Assembly (NCBI RefSeq): GCF_000835495.1
Contig: NW_015622541.1
Location: forward strand, 5,208,001-5,272,000
Direction: 5' to 3'
DNA from: Cladophialophora immunda
Lineage: Eukaryota; Ascomycota; Eurotiomycetes; Chaetothyriales; Herpotrichiellaceae
DNA length: 64,000 bases
In this document: positions 1 to 10,148 of the stretch, in pieces
Numbering within the stretch: the stretch's first letter is position 1
Layout of the letters: every line of letters begins with the position of its first letter
Notes under the pieces: model-generated
What the model saw: only the letters and a program-made list of their open reading frames with translations
Told to the model about the DNA's origin: nothing
Database searches by the model: none
Translations under genes and position numbers: made by a program

Positions 1-18
1 CCTCACTAGGCGTCGTCC

Positions 19-2394
19 TCATGAAGCCCCTTCTTCAGCCTCAATCGCTCGAACAGTCTTAGTCCTCACTCTCTGAGTGGTGCGAACGCTTCTCACGACT
101 CGGCTCTTGACACTAGATGCCTTCTCCCGCAGGCTTGACGAACGGCTGACAGTCGCTGGAGCAGCTCTTTTTGGGCTTTTCTTCGCAATCAAAGCGGTCG
201 ACGACGAAGTGGACACAACTCTGCGCTTGACTGCCTTGCTCTTAGCACTCGCGACGAGAGTCTTGAGTTTCGAGGGACGTCTGGAAAGACCGCCCACCAC
301 CGTCGCACTGGTCTTTCGCGTCACAGCTTTCTTGATGAGCTTCATCTTTCGCACCTTGACCGGGCTGCTGGACTGTGAGCGACTTGAGCCCTTCCCTTTC
401 GGTGCAGCAGCAATTTTGGTCTTCTTCGTGATTCGGCTGGTGCCCTCCTCTATAACCTCCGCGATCTTTCGTTTCGCACCCGCCAGTTTGCTGCGGCTCT
501 TGCTTGTCTCCTTCTCAGGACTCTTTGGCTTTCGCTCCTCCTTGGATCTTGGTCCTAACACTCCACGGCACTTTTGGGATCCGCAGCGACATTCTTGGAC
601 ATTCTTCTGTGAATAAGGATCGAAGTTGTAGTCATAAGTGAGTTCTTCTCCGGTCATGATACCTCGGTCGCCTGCGAACAGTGCCATTCGGGGTTTGCCA
701 TTGACCGTCCACTTTTCCATCCTGCAATTGGGTTCGCAAGAATGGTTGACGAACCGTGCAATGGATCCTCGGGTGGCATCAATGATCATGTTCTGATCAA
801 AGAGCATCAGATAATAGCACTGCTCCACGTTAGTATAGAATGCATGCCCGCCCAGTGATCGACTGACCTCATTATGTTTGTACATCGTCTTCATACGACG
901 CTCGCACTCCTCCTGAGTGATAATCTCTCCCGTATACTCCACGATGATCTGATTTGGCTCAAACGTCCGATTGCTTCGCACGCCATATCCCCTGTCCTCC
1001 GTCTTAATCACCTCCACGCCAATGTTGTACTTGCCACCTTTCTTGACCCGTCGCTGGAGGTTTTCAAACGCCCGGTTCCCACAATCTTCTGTTTTCAGGT
1101 TACAGTTCCGGCTGTCACATTCATAGTACATGTATCGATTAATGCAATTCTGGTCGCAACCCGTCTCAGGCTTGCACAAACAGCTTGAATGCTCCTCGTA
1201 CTTTGACACTCGCCATGCTTGGGCCGCATCACCAACAAAGACGTTTTTGTTAACCTTTCTCCACTCGTCGGGCTTCGGCTGACCAGCGGGAACGGGAGAA
1301 AAGATGTCGAAAGGTAGCTTGAAGTCTCGACCGTAACTCATCAGGCGCTCGCCGGCGAACATTGGCAGAGGCAGCACGGAGTTTTCCTTGACAGGTTCCG
1401 AAAGAGCCACGCTCTTGCGTCTGCTTTTGCTGTTGGTAGGACGTATATCGGTCCCCCTGGACTGGCCAGCGTAGAGCCCTGATGTAAGCCATTTCTTTTC
1501 CCGCCGTCGGATGGATGCTTTTGGTTGGGCAACCTCCTCACGGGCGATATCACCCTCGCTGACGCGTCTCTTCTTCGCAACGGGTTCTTGAGCAGCTTGC
1601 TCTATGCCTCCCAAGCTTTTTGATCGTGCTCCGTTGCGCGATTCCGATGCTCTGGCCTTCCTTTTCCCAAGCACGCTATTAGCAATGCTCGACACGACCT
1701 CTCCCGCCTTATCCAGGACGGGCATCCTAGACGATCTTCTTGTAGCTCGCTTCTCTGCAGCCTTGCGCCGTTGCTCCCATATTTTATTGTTCTCGGCCAT
1801 TTTGGCCTTCTTCGCAGCAGACTTTTCTGCTCGGAGACGCTGTTCCTCTGCATCTTCCGCAGTCACTGTCGATGCTCTTCTGGACCCATGCACAGCGCTA
1901 TTCTTCCCACCCAGCATATCTGCCTTGCCTTGCTTTGTAAACACCTCGCTCACGTTCCACGGCAAGTCCAATGCGGCGATACCTTCCTTGACCAGTGTTG
2001 ACTGGCTTGTGTTGTCCATGTTAACCAAGGTTTCACCGCTGACAGTCCTTCCTTTGAGGTCCTCATCTTCTACATCTCCCACAATAGCATTGTGGCTTTG
2101 TGTCTTGGTCAGCCTCGAACTAACGCGTCGGGCTCGGCCTTTCGGCACTTGTTTCATAGTTGCGACTTGGGCATCTTGAACAGACACGTCGAGGGAGCTC
2201 TCGGAGGGCGTAGGGAGTTGTTGTGGTCTGGCGGGTCTTGGAATGACGACGATGGTGTCTAGGTCATCCTCTGAAAACGTAGAGCTTGTAGAACGAGCGA
2301 GCACAGGGCGAGAATCTGAAGACTCGACAGTTTTGGAGTTTCCACTTTCAACTCGTGACCGGTAGAAGTTGAGGAGGGTCTGACGCAAATGCAT
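19..2394 (-). CDS. ASH1: ASH1-type SET-domain histone methyltransferase
   Basis: Predicted nuclear histone H3 lysine methyltransferase of the AWS-SET-postSET class; fungal ASH1 proteins methylate H3K36. Exons (minus strand) 2394-868 and 819-19 give 775 aa. A long basic, serine-rich N-terminus of about 390 residues is followed by an AWS Cys-rich segment (residues about 398-448, CLC...CDQNC...CNLKTEDC), the SET core with RGYGVRS, the NHSC cofactor-binding motif and the ELTYDYNF tyrosine motif, and a post-SET CRCGSQKC zinc motif. A lysine-rich tail follows. The reading frame stays open upstream to 2565, but the ATG at 2394 (MHLRQTLL) starts less oddly composed sequence and is preferred. A 48-nt stopless intron (867-820) interrupts SET. 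Assignment to ASH1 rather than SET2 rests on domain order (no WW or SRI domain seen). Family is secure, subtype likely. Confidence 0.88.
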   Translation of the reverse strand: MHLRQTLLNFYRSRVESGNSKTVESSDSRPVLARSTSSTFSEDDLDTIVVIPRPARPQQLPTPSESSLDVSVQDAQVATMKQVPKGRARRVSSRLTKTQSHNAIVGDVEDEDLKGRTVSGETLVNMDNTSQSTLVKEGIAALDLPWNVSEVFTKQGKADMLGGKNSAVHGSRRASTVTAEDAEEQRLRAEKSAAKKAKMAENNKIWEQRRKAAEKRATRRSSRMPVLDKAGEVVSSIANSVLGKRKARASESRNGARSKSLGGIEQAAQEPVAKKRRVSEGDIAREEVAQPKASIRRREKKWLTSGLYAGQSRGTDIRPTNSKSRRKSVALSEPVKENSVLPLPMFAGERLMSYGRDFKLPFDIFSPVPAGQPKPDEWRKVNKNVFVGDAAQAWRVSKYEEHSSCLCKPETGCDQNCINRYMYYECDSRNCNLKTEDCGNRAFENLQRRVKKGGKYNIGVEVIKTEDRGYGVRSNRTFEPNQIIVEYTGEIITQEECERRMKTMYKHNEVSRSLGGHAFYTNVEQCYYLMLFDQNMIIDATRGSIARFVNHSCEPNCRMEKWTVNGKPRMALFAGDRGIMTGEELTYDYNFDPYSQKNVQECRCGSQKCRGVLGPRSKEERKPKSPEKETSKSRSKLAGAKRKIAEVIEEGTSRITKKTKIAAAPKGKGSSRSQSSSPVKVRKMKLIKKAVTRKTSATVVGGLSRRPSKLKTLVASAKSKAVKRRVVSTSSSTALIAKKSPKRAAPATVSRSSSLREKASSVKSRVVRSVRTTQRVRTKTVRAIEAEEGAS

Positions 2395-2921
2395 CTTGTA
2401 ATCGCGGGCTGAGCCCGGCGGCGGAACGTAGACGAATAGACGCGTCAGTTCTGTCCAATTGAGCCGTGGAGATGTTGGTGGGAAGATATGGTCTGGTGAG
2501 GAAAAGGAATGCAAGCTGAAATACACGCGCACAGGGTGAGATGTAGGAGGGGGTGTAACAAACAACGAGGCTGGAGGCTGGACGAGCGAAGGGATGCAAG
2601 ATTGGGGAGGTCAATCTGCCGTATCAAATCAACCAGGGGAACCGGCCTCAACCCTCGGGCCAATTGCAGACCCCTGACCAGTAAAGCGACCCGAAGCACA
2701 ACAACAACATTCCGCAACCTACGCAACTATTAGTATGCCACTTATCACTAGGCGACTACTCGTAGGAGACGCATTGGGCCGTGGAGCTGATCCGAGATCC
2801 TGATTGCCATGTTCAGCATTGTGTTGGGGCTCAGTTGCCAAAACATGTTGTGATTCCGTTTTCCCACCCTGATATACATTCTCCGCCCAGCAAGAGGCCA
2901 GTTACACTATTATATACACCT
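2395..2921. other. Intergenic, upstream of ASH1 and downstream of ERF2
   Basis: Presumed 5' leader and promoter of the SET gene plus the 3' end of ERF2. Open frames continue from the SET gene to 2565, so a longer N-terminus cannot be excluded. No RNA gene or repeat is visible. Confidence 0.5.
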
Positions 2922-4863
2922 TCATTTGGTCTCTTTCTTCGGCAAATTCCTCCCTGCAGGTCCCTCAAAGGTCTTTTGTGATCCCTGTACGGGTTTCATC
3001 TCCATTTCGCCGTTCTGCACCTGATTACCCAGCTTTCCTTGCCGGTCTCCCCTCCGGATCCCAAACCGCTGATCGCCTTCCTCATATCGCTTCTTGAAAT
3101 GGAGATAAGTAGGAGGCTTGGGTCGTGCGAGCACCGAGATCCAATTTTTGATGAAATTCCCTTGTGTGAAAGGTCGGTGCCTCTCAGCCTTGGGAAACCG
3201 TCGAGACGCAAGATACTCTCGAGTCGTCTCGCCTTTGCCCACAAGTAGCAAGTGGTACATCCACAATGCGAACGGATATGCAAATCCCAACAACCCATAT
3301 ATAAACATGGCAAAAGGTACACGATTTCGGTCTATGGCGGTCCCAAAAGAGACGTGTCTTTGATCTCGATAGGCAATCACATGTCCCAAGGATGCAAATG
3401 CCAAATACAGACCCAAGAAGGTCGCTGTGCTGACGAAGGTGAAAAAGTACCGGTAGTTGCGGCGGCCCACGCAATTATTGAGCCAGACACAGTGGTGGTC
3501 CAGGGTTTCGACACAATTATCGCAGACTCGGCAATGATAACACCGCGGCGGTCGCCAAATGTTGCATGTTTTGCAATACTTGACTGGCACATCCATTGCT
3601 GCTGTTTGCGAGGTGGCCAGTCGTACCATGACCCAGTCATTAGTGGGAGGCCCAAGAGCCAAAGGGTCTTGATTATCCTCCGGCGGAAATGGATGGATAT
3701 TTCGAGGAAAAACCTGATTGTTGTAAGTTGGTAAGTCTATACGAGAAGTTTTGGTTGTAGCCTTACCCCAGGATCAACAAGAGAAGCATGAAGAAAAGAG
3801 GATAAACAAATGAAAAACAGATAAGCAAATATTATCGGAACGGCGGGCGAGACATGATGCCACAACCACGAAGCCCTGCACCTGTCAGTTCTGTTGCAAT
3901 CACCGCTGAGAGAAAGTCCACTCACGAATAAACAAAAAACAGGATCGCCGGTAGAACTAAGAATATGCCAGTGGCGATGTTTATGGGGCGATCTCGAGCG
4001 TTTTGGACACGGCCTCCCAGCCAAAAGATCGTGTTGCCCTCAAAATACTCATAATTCTTGCCTAGAGCACTTTTTACCGCAACTTCGGTATTAGAATCGG
4101 GTGGATACGCGGGAGAAGTGGCATTCGAAGATAAAGGGAGATGTCCAGATTCCAAGCGATGCTTGCTAGCTAGGCTCAAGCCAGATCGAAAAGAGAGCGG
4201 CGACTTCAGGGGCGCTTCGCCGGCCTTGAGAGTGGTAGCGATATTAAGCCGAGATGGCCGACGCGGTTTCTGGGAGTTGGCCCCATTGACAAGGTGTGTG
4301 TCGCCATCGTGTTGAGAGGCGAAATCGGGAGATGCGGCATCAGCGGTGTCTGGCGCCTCCGACTGAGTATATTCCGTCGTAATCGATGGAGCAGGACGAT
4401 GGCTCCTAGGCATCGCATGGAACGGGCCCTGTCTGCTAGACGCAACACTCCGAGCATCTTCATCCACATCCCCGTCTGGAATCGGCGCCGGAGGCTGCAT
4501 TGTTCTGGCCCCGAGAGGTCTCCTCAATCTCTGTGCTTGTAACCTCTGGGAGCTCATTGGCTTGAAGAAGCCTTGCGCCGTCAATGAGGGAACATGAGTG
4601 CGACTACCCTGAGAAACAGGGCTTTGTGGCCGACTCGAGCCAGCCGTGCTGGACGGTGCGGCAGGAGCACCTGGCGAAGGATTGCTCCTTATCGAGCGGT
4701 TTGTAGGCTGTGTGATGCCTCTAAGATGTGCGTAACCATGTTGTGAAGGTGGAGGGTTGGGCAGCGCAGGAAGAGGGACACCCGACTGGGGTCTGGATCC
4801 GTACCCATCTTCAGAGATGGCAGAGGAGATTTCGCTTCGAGCGGTCGAGGGTCTGACAGCCAT
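2922..4863 (-). CDS. ERF2: DHHC palmitoyltransferase Erf2
   Basis: Integral ER/Golgi-membrane protein S-acyltransferase; in yeast Erf2 works with Erf4 to palmitoylate Ras. Exons (minus) 4863-3926, 3875-3767 and 3713-2922 give 612 aa. The first about 290 residues are proline/serine-rich and low complexity. The conserved part starts at NYEYFEGNTIFWLGGR and continues with a first membrane pair (IATGIFLVLPAILFFVYS, IIFAYLFFICLSSFLHASLVDPG), the cysteine-rich domain CKTCNIWRPPRCYHCRVCD, the catalytic DHHC followed by WLNNCVGRRNYRYFF, and two more membrane segments. Introns are GTGAGT..GCAG and GTAAGG..CAG. A CAG 6 nt upstream of the chosen acceptor (exon 2 starting at 3881) would also stay in frame and add two residues. 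The EGNTIFWLGGR block before the DHHC region is typical of Erf2, so the call is firm. Confidence 0.93.
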
Positions 4864-5442
4864 GGTTTCCTAGAGAAACAAAAGAGTCGCGTCAGGAGCG
4901 CAATGCCGGGCGCATATCGAGAGTGTATGACAGGTACAGGGAGAGGCACAGGGGTGACGTTGTTGAGTCGTTGGGGAGACGGGGATTCGTGTTCACAGCG
5001 TCCAGGTCGCAGAAAGTCGCACAGGAGAAGAGCCTGCTTTGAACTATCGTCGCCTATGTGCGGAGTGTCAGGGTCCTTGAAATGAGCGGATCGGCCATGG
5101 CGGTGCTGATGGAAGTGAAGGTGAAGCGATAAAGGCCGGGCGATTGAAAGTGAGGCTGACTGCTATGTGCCAGGCACGCGAAGAACGAGAGCAAGAAATC
5201 GGATGCGCGTTTCCGAAATTCGAATTTCAGGGCTCAGGGGCGGAGGACGAGATGATGACACAATCTCCAGGCACAGTCACGTGGAATGTCACATGAGACA
5301 CTAGTCCCAATGAAGCCCAGTCGACCAGACTGCGGAAGTTCAAGTTGAACCTCGTGCATCATCTGCAACTCACACCACCGACCAGCTCCGGCTTCTCAAC
5401 AGCAAGCTACATCCACCATTTCTCTGTCAACTACCTTTCAAA
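4864..5442. promoter_or_regulatory. Divergent promoter between ERF2 and a small membrane protein gene
   Basis: The two start codons at 4863 (minus) and 5443 (plus) face away from each other over 579 bp, so both promoters must lie here. A palindromic CACGTG box lies 165 bp upstream of the plus-strand start. No open frame of note. Confidence 0.5.
5278..5283. promoter_or_regulatory. CACGTG E-box (bHLH/Cbf1-type)
   Basis: The local sequence GTCACGTGG contains the perfect palindrome CACGTG, which Cbf1-like bHLH factors bind in fungi. It lies in the divergent promoter between two genes. Function is inferred from the motif only; a 6-bp site occurs by chance about every 4 kb. Confidence 0.3.
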
Positions 5443-5952
5443 ATGGCTTTCGCGGCAACATTGGCTCGTCGAGCAGCTGCAAAAGCTGGTGAGGCTGGGA
5501 AAGACACTGTGCTGAAGAGGGGCGCCCGCCGAGATCCTGAGCTCTATGTATGCTCTCCGCCCGCTCCGTCTGTCCTGCTTCGAGCTGCTCTTAACAATGA
5601 TTAGATCCTCCTAGGTGTCATGTCCGGTGCCTTTGGTCTCGCAGGATTCTACTTCGGTCGCAAGCCTACCTCCGCCACCTCAGAAGCCGAAGTTTCGGTC
5701 GCTCAGAGCTCCATGCCGTGGCAGGTCGATCATGACCACGAGGACCACTCCAAGCACTTCAAATATCAATACCATCCAAAAGGCGACAAGAACCAGACCC
5801 CCAGGAACGCTCCGAGTGCCTTGAACACGGTTATCGTGCCCAACGTGACCCTACCAAAGGTGCGCCGAACCCTTGCCCCATTGCGAGCCAGTCTAACATT
5901 GCTTCAGGCGGTCCACGATGCATTCAACAAATGGGGAAAAGAAAATTATTGA
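5443..5952 (+). CDS. Small single-pass membrane protein, probably mitochondrial
   Basis: Three exons (5443-5547, 5605-5859, 5908-5952) give 134 aa. The N-terminus MAFAATLARRAAAKAGEAGK is Arg/Ala-rich without acidic residues, like a mitochondrial targeting sequence. One membrane segment, ILLGVMSGAFGLAGFYFG, follows at about residues 36-53, then a hydrophilic His/Asp-rich tail (HDHEDHSKHFKYQYHP) ending in FNKWGKENY. Intron 1 is GTATGC..TTAG. Intron 2 (5860-5907, 48 nt) is stopless but has a CTAAC branch point and CAG acceptor, so it is probably removed. I do not recognise the family. The layout resembles small inner-membrane assembly proteins, but no function is claimed. Confidence 0.7.
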
Positions 5953-6921
5953 GGAGCAGTCCGTGATTTATCGCCTCATAAGGCGCCTTTAAGGTTGCGA
6001 AATAGAAAAACAGCAGGCGGCAGGTCATGGTCTGGATGTCCCCAGAGTGTACATACTTTCACACGGAATGAAGCAGATCATCCATCATTATTGTTCGGGA
6101 AATTCGAACCTTTTGCACAATCGCCAAAGCCCTATGCCATTGGACACCCAAGAGTATACGACAATCCCACGCGGCTTTCCGGAGAGGCCAGTTGTACACC
6201 CTGCTTAGCTAGGTCTGTTCTCGAGTGCGGTTGTCTTCCAAATTCCAGTGAGGTACATAATGATCTCTTCTTAGCAAGCGATATGCAAACAGCTTTGATC
6301 AAAAGCCTTCCTATATTTCGGCCAAGAAAGCTTGAGGCGTCTTGCATCGTCCATCCATGGATCTCGTCGAGTGGCACCCTACGCCAGCTCATTCCCGGAC
6401 TTTGCCCCCTGAGAGAATCACTCCGCGGAGCTGCTGTCTAACACTTAGAAAAGCATAATGATGTCGAAGTGCCATATCAAGCCCGCCGAATATCGACGTG
6501 TTAACATCTCAACCCCACTCTAGCGACTTGACATTGGAAGGAATCAACAGTATGGCAGCAGCGGGGAGCCAAACTAGCAGAGCTCGATAAACGATGGACT
6601 TCAAGTGTAAGCTTAACCCGTCCATGTCTGACTCCTTGTTGCCGTTGACTTCATCGATTTCGTGAGATTCTTGCCCCCGTTGGCAGGCTTTGATGTACCG
6701 CACCCCATATCTGCCCAGTCACCATTCACCACGCGATTGACGGTTTGATGTTGGTGGCTTCACGCTGGAAGGCAGGTCGTCCGCCAAGCAGACATTAGAC
6801 TGTCTTCACTCTTGTGTTTCTTCTGCCTTCCCAGTGTTTATCTCAGGGCGTCAAATGTTATTGACTTCATCTTTACGCGACAAGGTCTTCCCCTTTTTCA
6901 TCTTACAATCGCGAAATCTTC
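5953..6921. other. Intergenic
   Basis: No supported gene. A 148-codon plus-strand open frame at 5995-6441 has no recognisable domain and overlaps equally long frames on the other strand. Contains the 3' end of the small membrane protein gene and the promoter of the F-box gene. Confidence 0.5.
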
Positions 6922-8559
6922 TTGTTTGTACAAACTCGAATTGATACGCCTCGGGTCCACGCTATGAAGCGCACCATTAACGACTTCCCCACAGAGCTGG
7001 TCAGGCTCGTCCTGACAAGAATCAAGCTGGATTCGATGGCTGATCTCGATGGATCCTTATTCAACACGCTCACCGTCTGTCGTCTGTGGCACGAGATTGG
7101 AGAAGAACTACTCTGGACCGACATCTGTCTCAACAATTCCCGGTTGGCAAAGTTCTGCAAGTCGTCATGCAAGGCATCACGGGCGACGAAATCACTTTCA
7201 GTCCAATTGTTCATAAATGAAGACATGTTCGCCTTGACCACCAATAGCATCTACTCCGTCAGTTCCTTTTCCAGCGAGGGTTTCAAACTGATGGGCCAAC
7301 TCGAGCAACTATCACTCAAAATCCGAGAAATGCGACATCTTGAGAGCTTCAGCATGCTCTTCTCTAAATACTCCTATCTCGGCAGAGCACGCGTTCCACT
7401 CGGTGGACTTCGATCCATCTTGGATGCATTACCAAACTCAGTCCGTAATCTGGAGATTGACGACGAAGCGAATGGTTTTCATGCAGGTCTACTTGATCAC
7501 CCGCAGGATCATTTGTGTATATCTCTACAGAAGATCATGCCTCAGCTTCGGAATCTTCGCCTCAAACTTGCAGAAGTCTGCGGGGATGTCTTCCCAGATT
7601 CGCCCTGCAAAGGCACTAAGAGTGAGGACAGTACGTCGAATCCTAGCCGCGGATCCTCCTTCATACTGCAGCTGGCCGGGAACGAACCGGTGCTCAACAC
7701 CATGCACTGCCGTTTCCATATGCATTCTCGCGATTACTATTTTGCACCCGGAAGCTCGACACAACCCCCAGCTTACGTCTGTCTAGTTGACGCAGCCAGG
7801 TCGGCGATAGCAAGCCACGCCCTGGATAATTTCCATCGCATTTCGATTTTCGATATGAAGTATACTCCAGTGCATGGCAAGGGCTTCCCATGCCTACGCG
7901 AACGAGCCTTGCGGCCAGAAGACAAACTTCGCCTATCTCCATGTTTCCAGGTACCAACCGCTATTGGCCCTAGCTACTACCGAGTCTTCCGCACTCCTGG
8001 TGGCGATGGAAAGACAACAGAAGTCATCGGATGGATGAGATATATCATCCCATATGCCGAAAACGGTGTGTGGGTCGAGACAGAGGATTATTGTCGCCTG
8101 CCTGCTACCTACATCAACGAGAATTCGCGATTTGAAGGCACCAGAGTGAATAGTGAAGAGCTTAACACTCGAAGAACATTCACAGAACCTCTTCGCGGGT
8201 CAGTGAAACTATGGGATTTGGAGGATCAAGAAGGCTGTATACTTTTGGACCCGTTGATCCTTGATGGGCAGGACGATACTCGCTGGCCTACCAGAAAGCC
8301 TACTCTGAAGGAAATGCAACGCGAGGAGAGGAGGAAAGCCATTGAGCGAGGGGAAGAGGTTGAACCTGGTTCGGATGATGATGATGAAGATGAAGAAGAT
8401 GATGTACACGCAGACTATCATGCCTATGAATACGACCATCCGGACGAATATGACGATGACGATGGCGACGACGACGAAATCGAGTTTGAGGATTATGACT
8501 CACTCGAAGACGACTATCGATTCGAGGACGACGAGGACTTGTTGGTATATTGGCTGTGA
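6922..8559 (+). CDS. F-box protein with acidic C-terminal tail
   Basis: Single exon, 545 aa from the first ATG; the second ATG at 6964 (MKRTINDFPTEL) places the F-box at the very N-terminus and is equally likely (531 aa). F-box features are DFPTELVRLVLTRI, VCRLWHEIGEELLW and the tryptophan before TDICL, which would bind Skp1 in an SCF ubiquitin ligase. The middle (about 80-440) is a leucine-containing region of the kind fungal F-box proteins use for substrates, with no named domain that I can see. The last about 80 residues are extremely acidic (runs of D and E from codon 470 onward). The substrate is unknown. F-box confidence is good from the motif; naming a specific protein is not possible. 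Confidence 0.75.
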   Translation: MFVQTRIDTPRVHAMKRTINDFPTELVRLVLTRIKLDSMADLDGSLFNTLTVCRLWHEIGEELLWTDICLNNSRLAKFCKSSCKASRATKSLSVQLFINEDMFALTTNSIYSVSSFSSEGFKLMGQLEQLSLKIREMRHLESFSMLFSKYSYLGRARVPLGGLRSILDALPNSVRNLEIDDEANGFHAGLLDHPQDHLCISLQKIMPQLRNLRLKLAEVCGDVFPDSPCKGTKSEDSTSNPSRGSSFILQLAGNEPVLNTMHCRFHMHSRDYYFAPGSSTQPPAYVCLVDAARSAIASHALDNFHRISIFDMKYTPVHGKGFPCLRERALRPEDKLRLSPCFQVPTAIGPSYYRVFRTPGGDGKTTEVIGWMRYIIPYAENGVWVETEDYCRLPATYINENSRFEGTRVNSEELNTRRTFTEPLRGSVKLWDLEDQEGCILLDPLILDGQDDTRWPTRKPTLKEMQREERRKAIERGEEVEPGSDDDDEDEEDDVHADYHAYEYDHPDEYDDDDGDDDEIEFEDYDSLEDDYRFEDDEDLLVYWL

Positions 8560-9476
8560 GGCTTTCCAAAAGCAAAGGCAAACAGCAGCAATCCCAAAGA
8601 AAACACGTCCAACTCACATCTCGAATCTCCGGCACCGGCAAACCCGCGCGTCCCCTCGCCAACCGCGCACATGTTCAAACAAAACCACTCTATCAGACCA
8701 AAAGTTTCCCTCGGGTTTCAACCACAAAATGTACGAATACACTGCGTAACAACAAAGCAAGCTCCAAAGCTCACGCATCCACTCCAAAAAGATTTGTCAA
8801 TGCAAAGCTGCCTTGGTCCCGAGACGGCATCAGACCTCAACGCAGCCATGCGCCTCGACCACACAATGTACGACCACTCAAAAAGATTGCAATGTTCCAT
8901 CCATAGCAGAAAAGCCGCTTAGAGCTTTACGGGCTGCTCGCATTTCCATGTTTTGAGTTTGAGTACCAAGCGCTCCAGAGCTTCGATGTTGCATGCGAGG
9001 CACAGCTTTAATATCCACACTTGACCAGAAAAGAGACAAGGCACCTACCTAGGGGCCACCAAAAAAAAATAGGAAAGGAAAATGAAATATCAATGAGAAA
9101 AAAAAAGGGAATAGGCACGGTCACACTCTAGAGCCCGAAAACAGTGTGTACCTGAAAGATAAAAGTATTCATGCGGGAGTCTGAAATGGATCCTTTGCTT
9201 CAACCCCTGTTCCAGGGGGCTGAAATTGGATGCTCGAGCTGCTCCGGCGCCTGGATATGTAACAGGATTAATGAAGAGGTCCTTTGACGAGAGGAAAATT
9301 CAAGCAGAAAAGCAAAGCATTGAAAGAGTCCTTGGGCATGAGGTGTCTTGTGGCATGTGTACTTCTTCCACAACGATGCCACTCAATAAAATTCTCTTTT
9401 CAACACTATGATACGATATTATGCAATGCTCATGTAACACATTGCATGCTGATGGCAGGACTTTTGTCTCAAGACC
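8560..9476. other. Intergenic with A-rich tracts
   Basis: No supported gene between the F-box gene and the SMP-domain gene. Short A-runs lie at about 9061-9070 and 9098-9107. The open frames here are short and unrelated to known motifs. The minus-strand stretch 9477-9576 could be an alternative last exon of the SMP gene. Confidence 0.45.
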
Positions 9477-9620
9477 TCATTTTCGAGGAGGTTTGACCAT
9501 GATCTTCGTTGTAATCGTATACTCTCTACCACTGCTCAATGATCCATCTGTGCCCCTTCTGATGCCTTTTATCCCTCTGACGAGGTAGTGACAGATCCAT
9601 TGGCTTTAAGATCCGGGCAC

Positions 9621-10148
9621 TCACGACCGGCTATTCGCCAACTCGCTCTGAGCGGTAGCAGTAGGTCCACCAGCAACTGGGCGTTGTTCCCCGGTGACCT
9701 TCTTCTCTCCCTCTGTGATGTCGTGGAGGGTGTCGTGATTGATAGGCTCATTGGCGCGCTTCTGAGCTTGAGCAGTGGGACCGCCTCGTACCGGGTTGGC
9801 GGAACCAGTGATGTCTCTCTCAGCCGCAGTAATCTTGGAGATGGTATTGCTGTCGAGCGCCCCCGTTGGGCTTTGCTCGTTGGCGGAGGCCGGAGAGGTT
9901 CCATTGCGTTCCCGGGCGAGGATGCTTTGAGCCGTAGCGGTGGGGCCACCTTTAATCCGTTCGCCGCTCGTAACTCTCTTCTCGCCCTCGGTGATGTCGT
10001 GCAGAGTCTGGGAGTTGATGGTCTCGCCAGCATGGGATTGAGCTTGAGCTGTAGGACCACCCTTGGCGACGTTGTCCGAGCCAGTGATCTCTTTCTCAGC
10101 GGCTGTGATGCGGGAGATATTGTCTGAATTGAGGACTGGATTGGACAT
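9621..10148 (-). CDS. SMP-domain (seed-maturation/LEA-like) protein with internal duplication
   Basis: 175 aa, single exon, hydrophilic, starting MSNPVLNSDN. It carries the SMP signature twice: ITAAE(K/R)(E/D)ITGS..GGPTAQAQ then TLHDITEGEK(R/K)VT..GGPTATAQS. The SMP family is known from LEA proteins of plant seeds and from fungi, where it is linked to desiccation or conidial stress tolerance; that role is inferred here from the family. There is no signal peptide or membrane segment. A CATAAATAC element lies about 145 bp upstream of the start and could be a TATA box. A GTGAGT splice-donor sequence overlaps the stop codon, so a longer spliced C-terminus is possible. Confidence 0.85.
   Translation of the reverse strand: MSNPVLNSDNISRITAAEKEITGSDNVAKGGPTAQAQSHAGETINSQTLHDITEGEKRVTSGERIKGGPTATAQSILARERNGTSPASANEQSPTGALDSNTISKITAAERDITGSANPVRGGPTAQAQKRANEPINHDTLHDITEGEKKVTGEQRPVAGGPTATAQSELANSRS
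9633..9848 (-). repeat. SMP repeat unit 2 (residues 101-172)
   Basis: Second copy of the same unit, separated from the first by about 22 residues rich in Ser, Asn and Pro. LHDITEGEK is identical in both copies. Confidence 0.8.
9915..10121 (-). repeat. SMP repeat unit 1 (residues 10-78)
   Basis: First copy of an about 70-residue unit in the SMP protein, with GGPTAQAQ at its middle and GGPTATAQS at its end. It aligns without large gaps to unit 2 downstream in the same protein. Confidence 0.8.

Noticed and set aside
77..616. 179-codon plus-strand frame antisense to the SET gene
   Set aside because: It mirrors the codon bias of the SET gene's basic tail and has no domain.
1604..2179. 191-codon plus-strand frame
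   Set aside because: Antisense shadow of the SET gene N-terminus.
5995..6441. 148-codon plus-strand frame
   Set aside because: No domain, no targeting or membrane features, and an equally open opposite strand.
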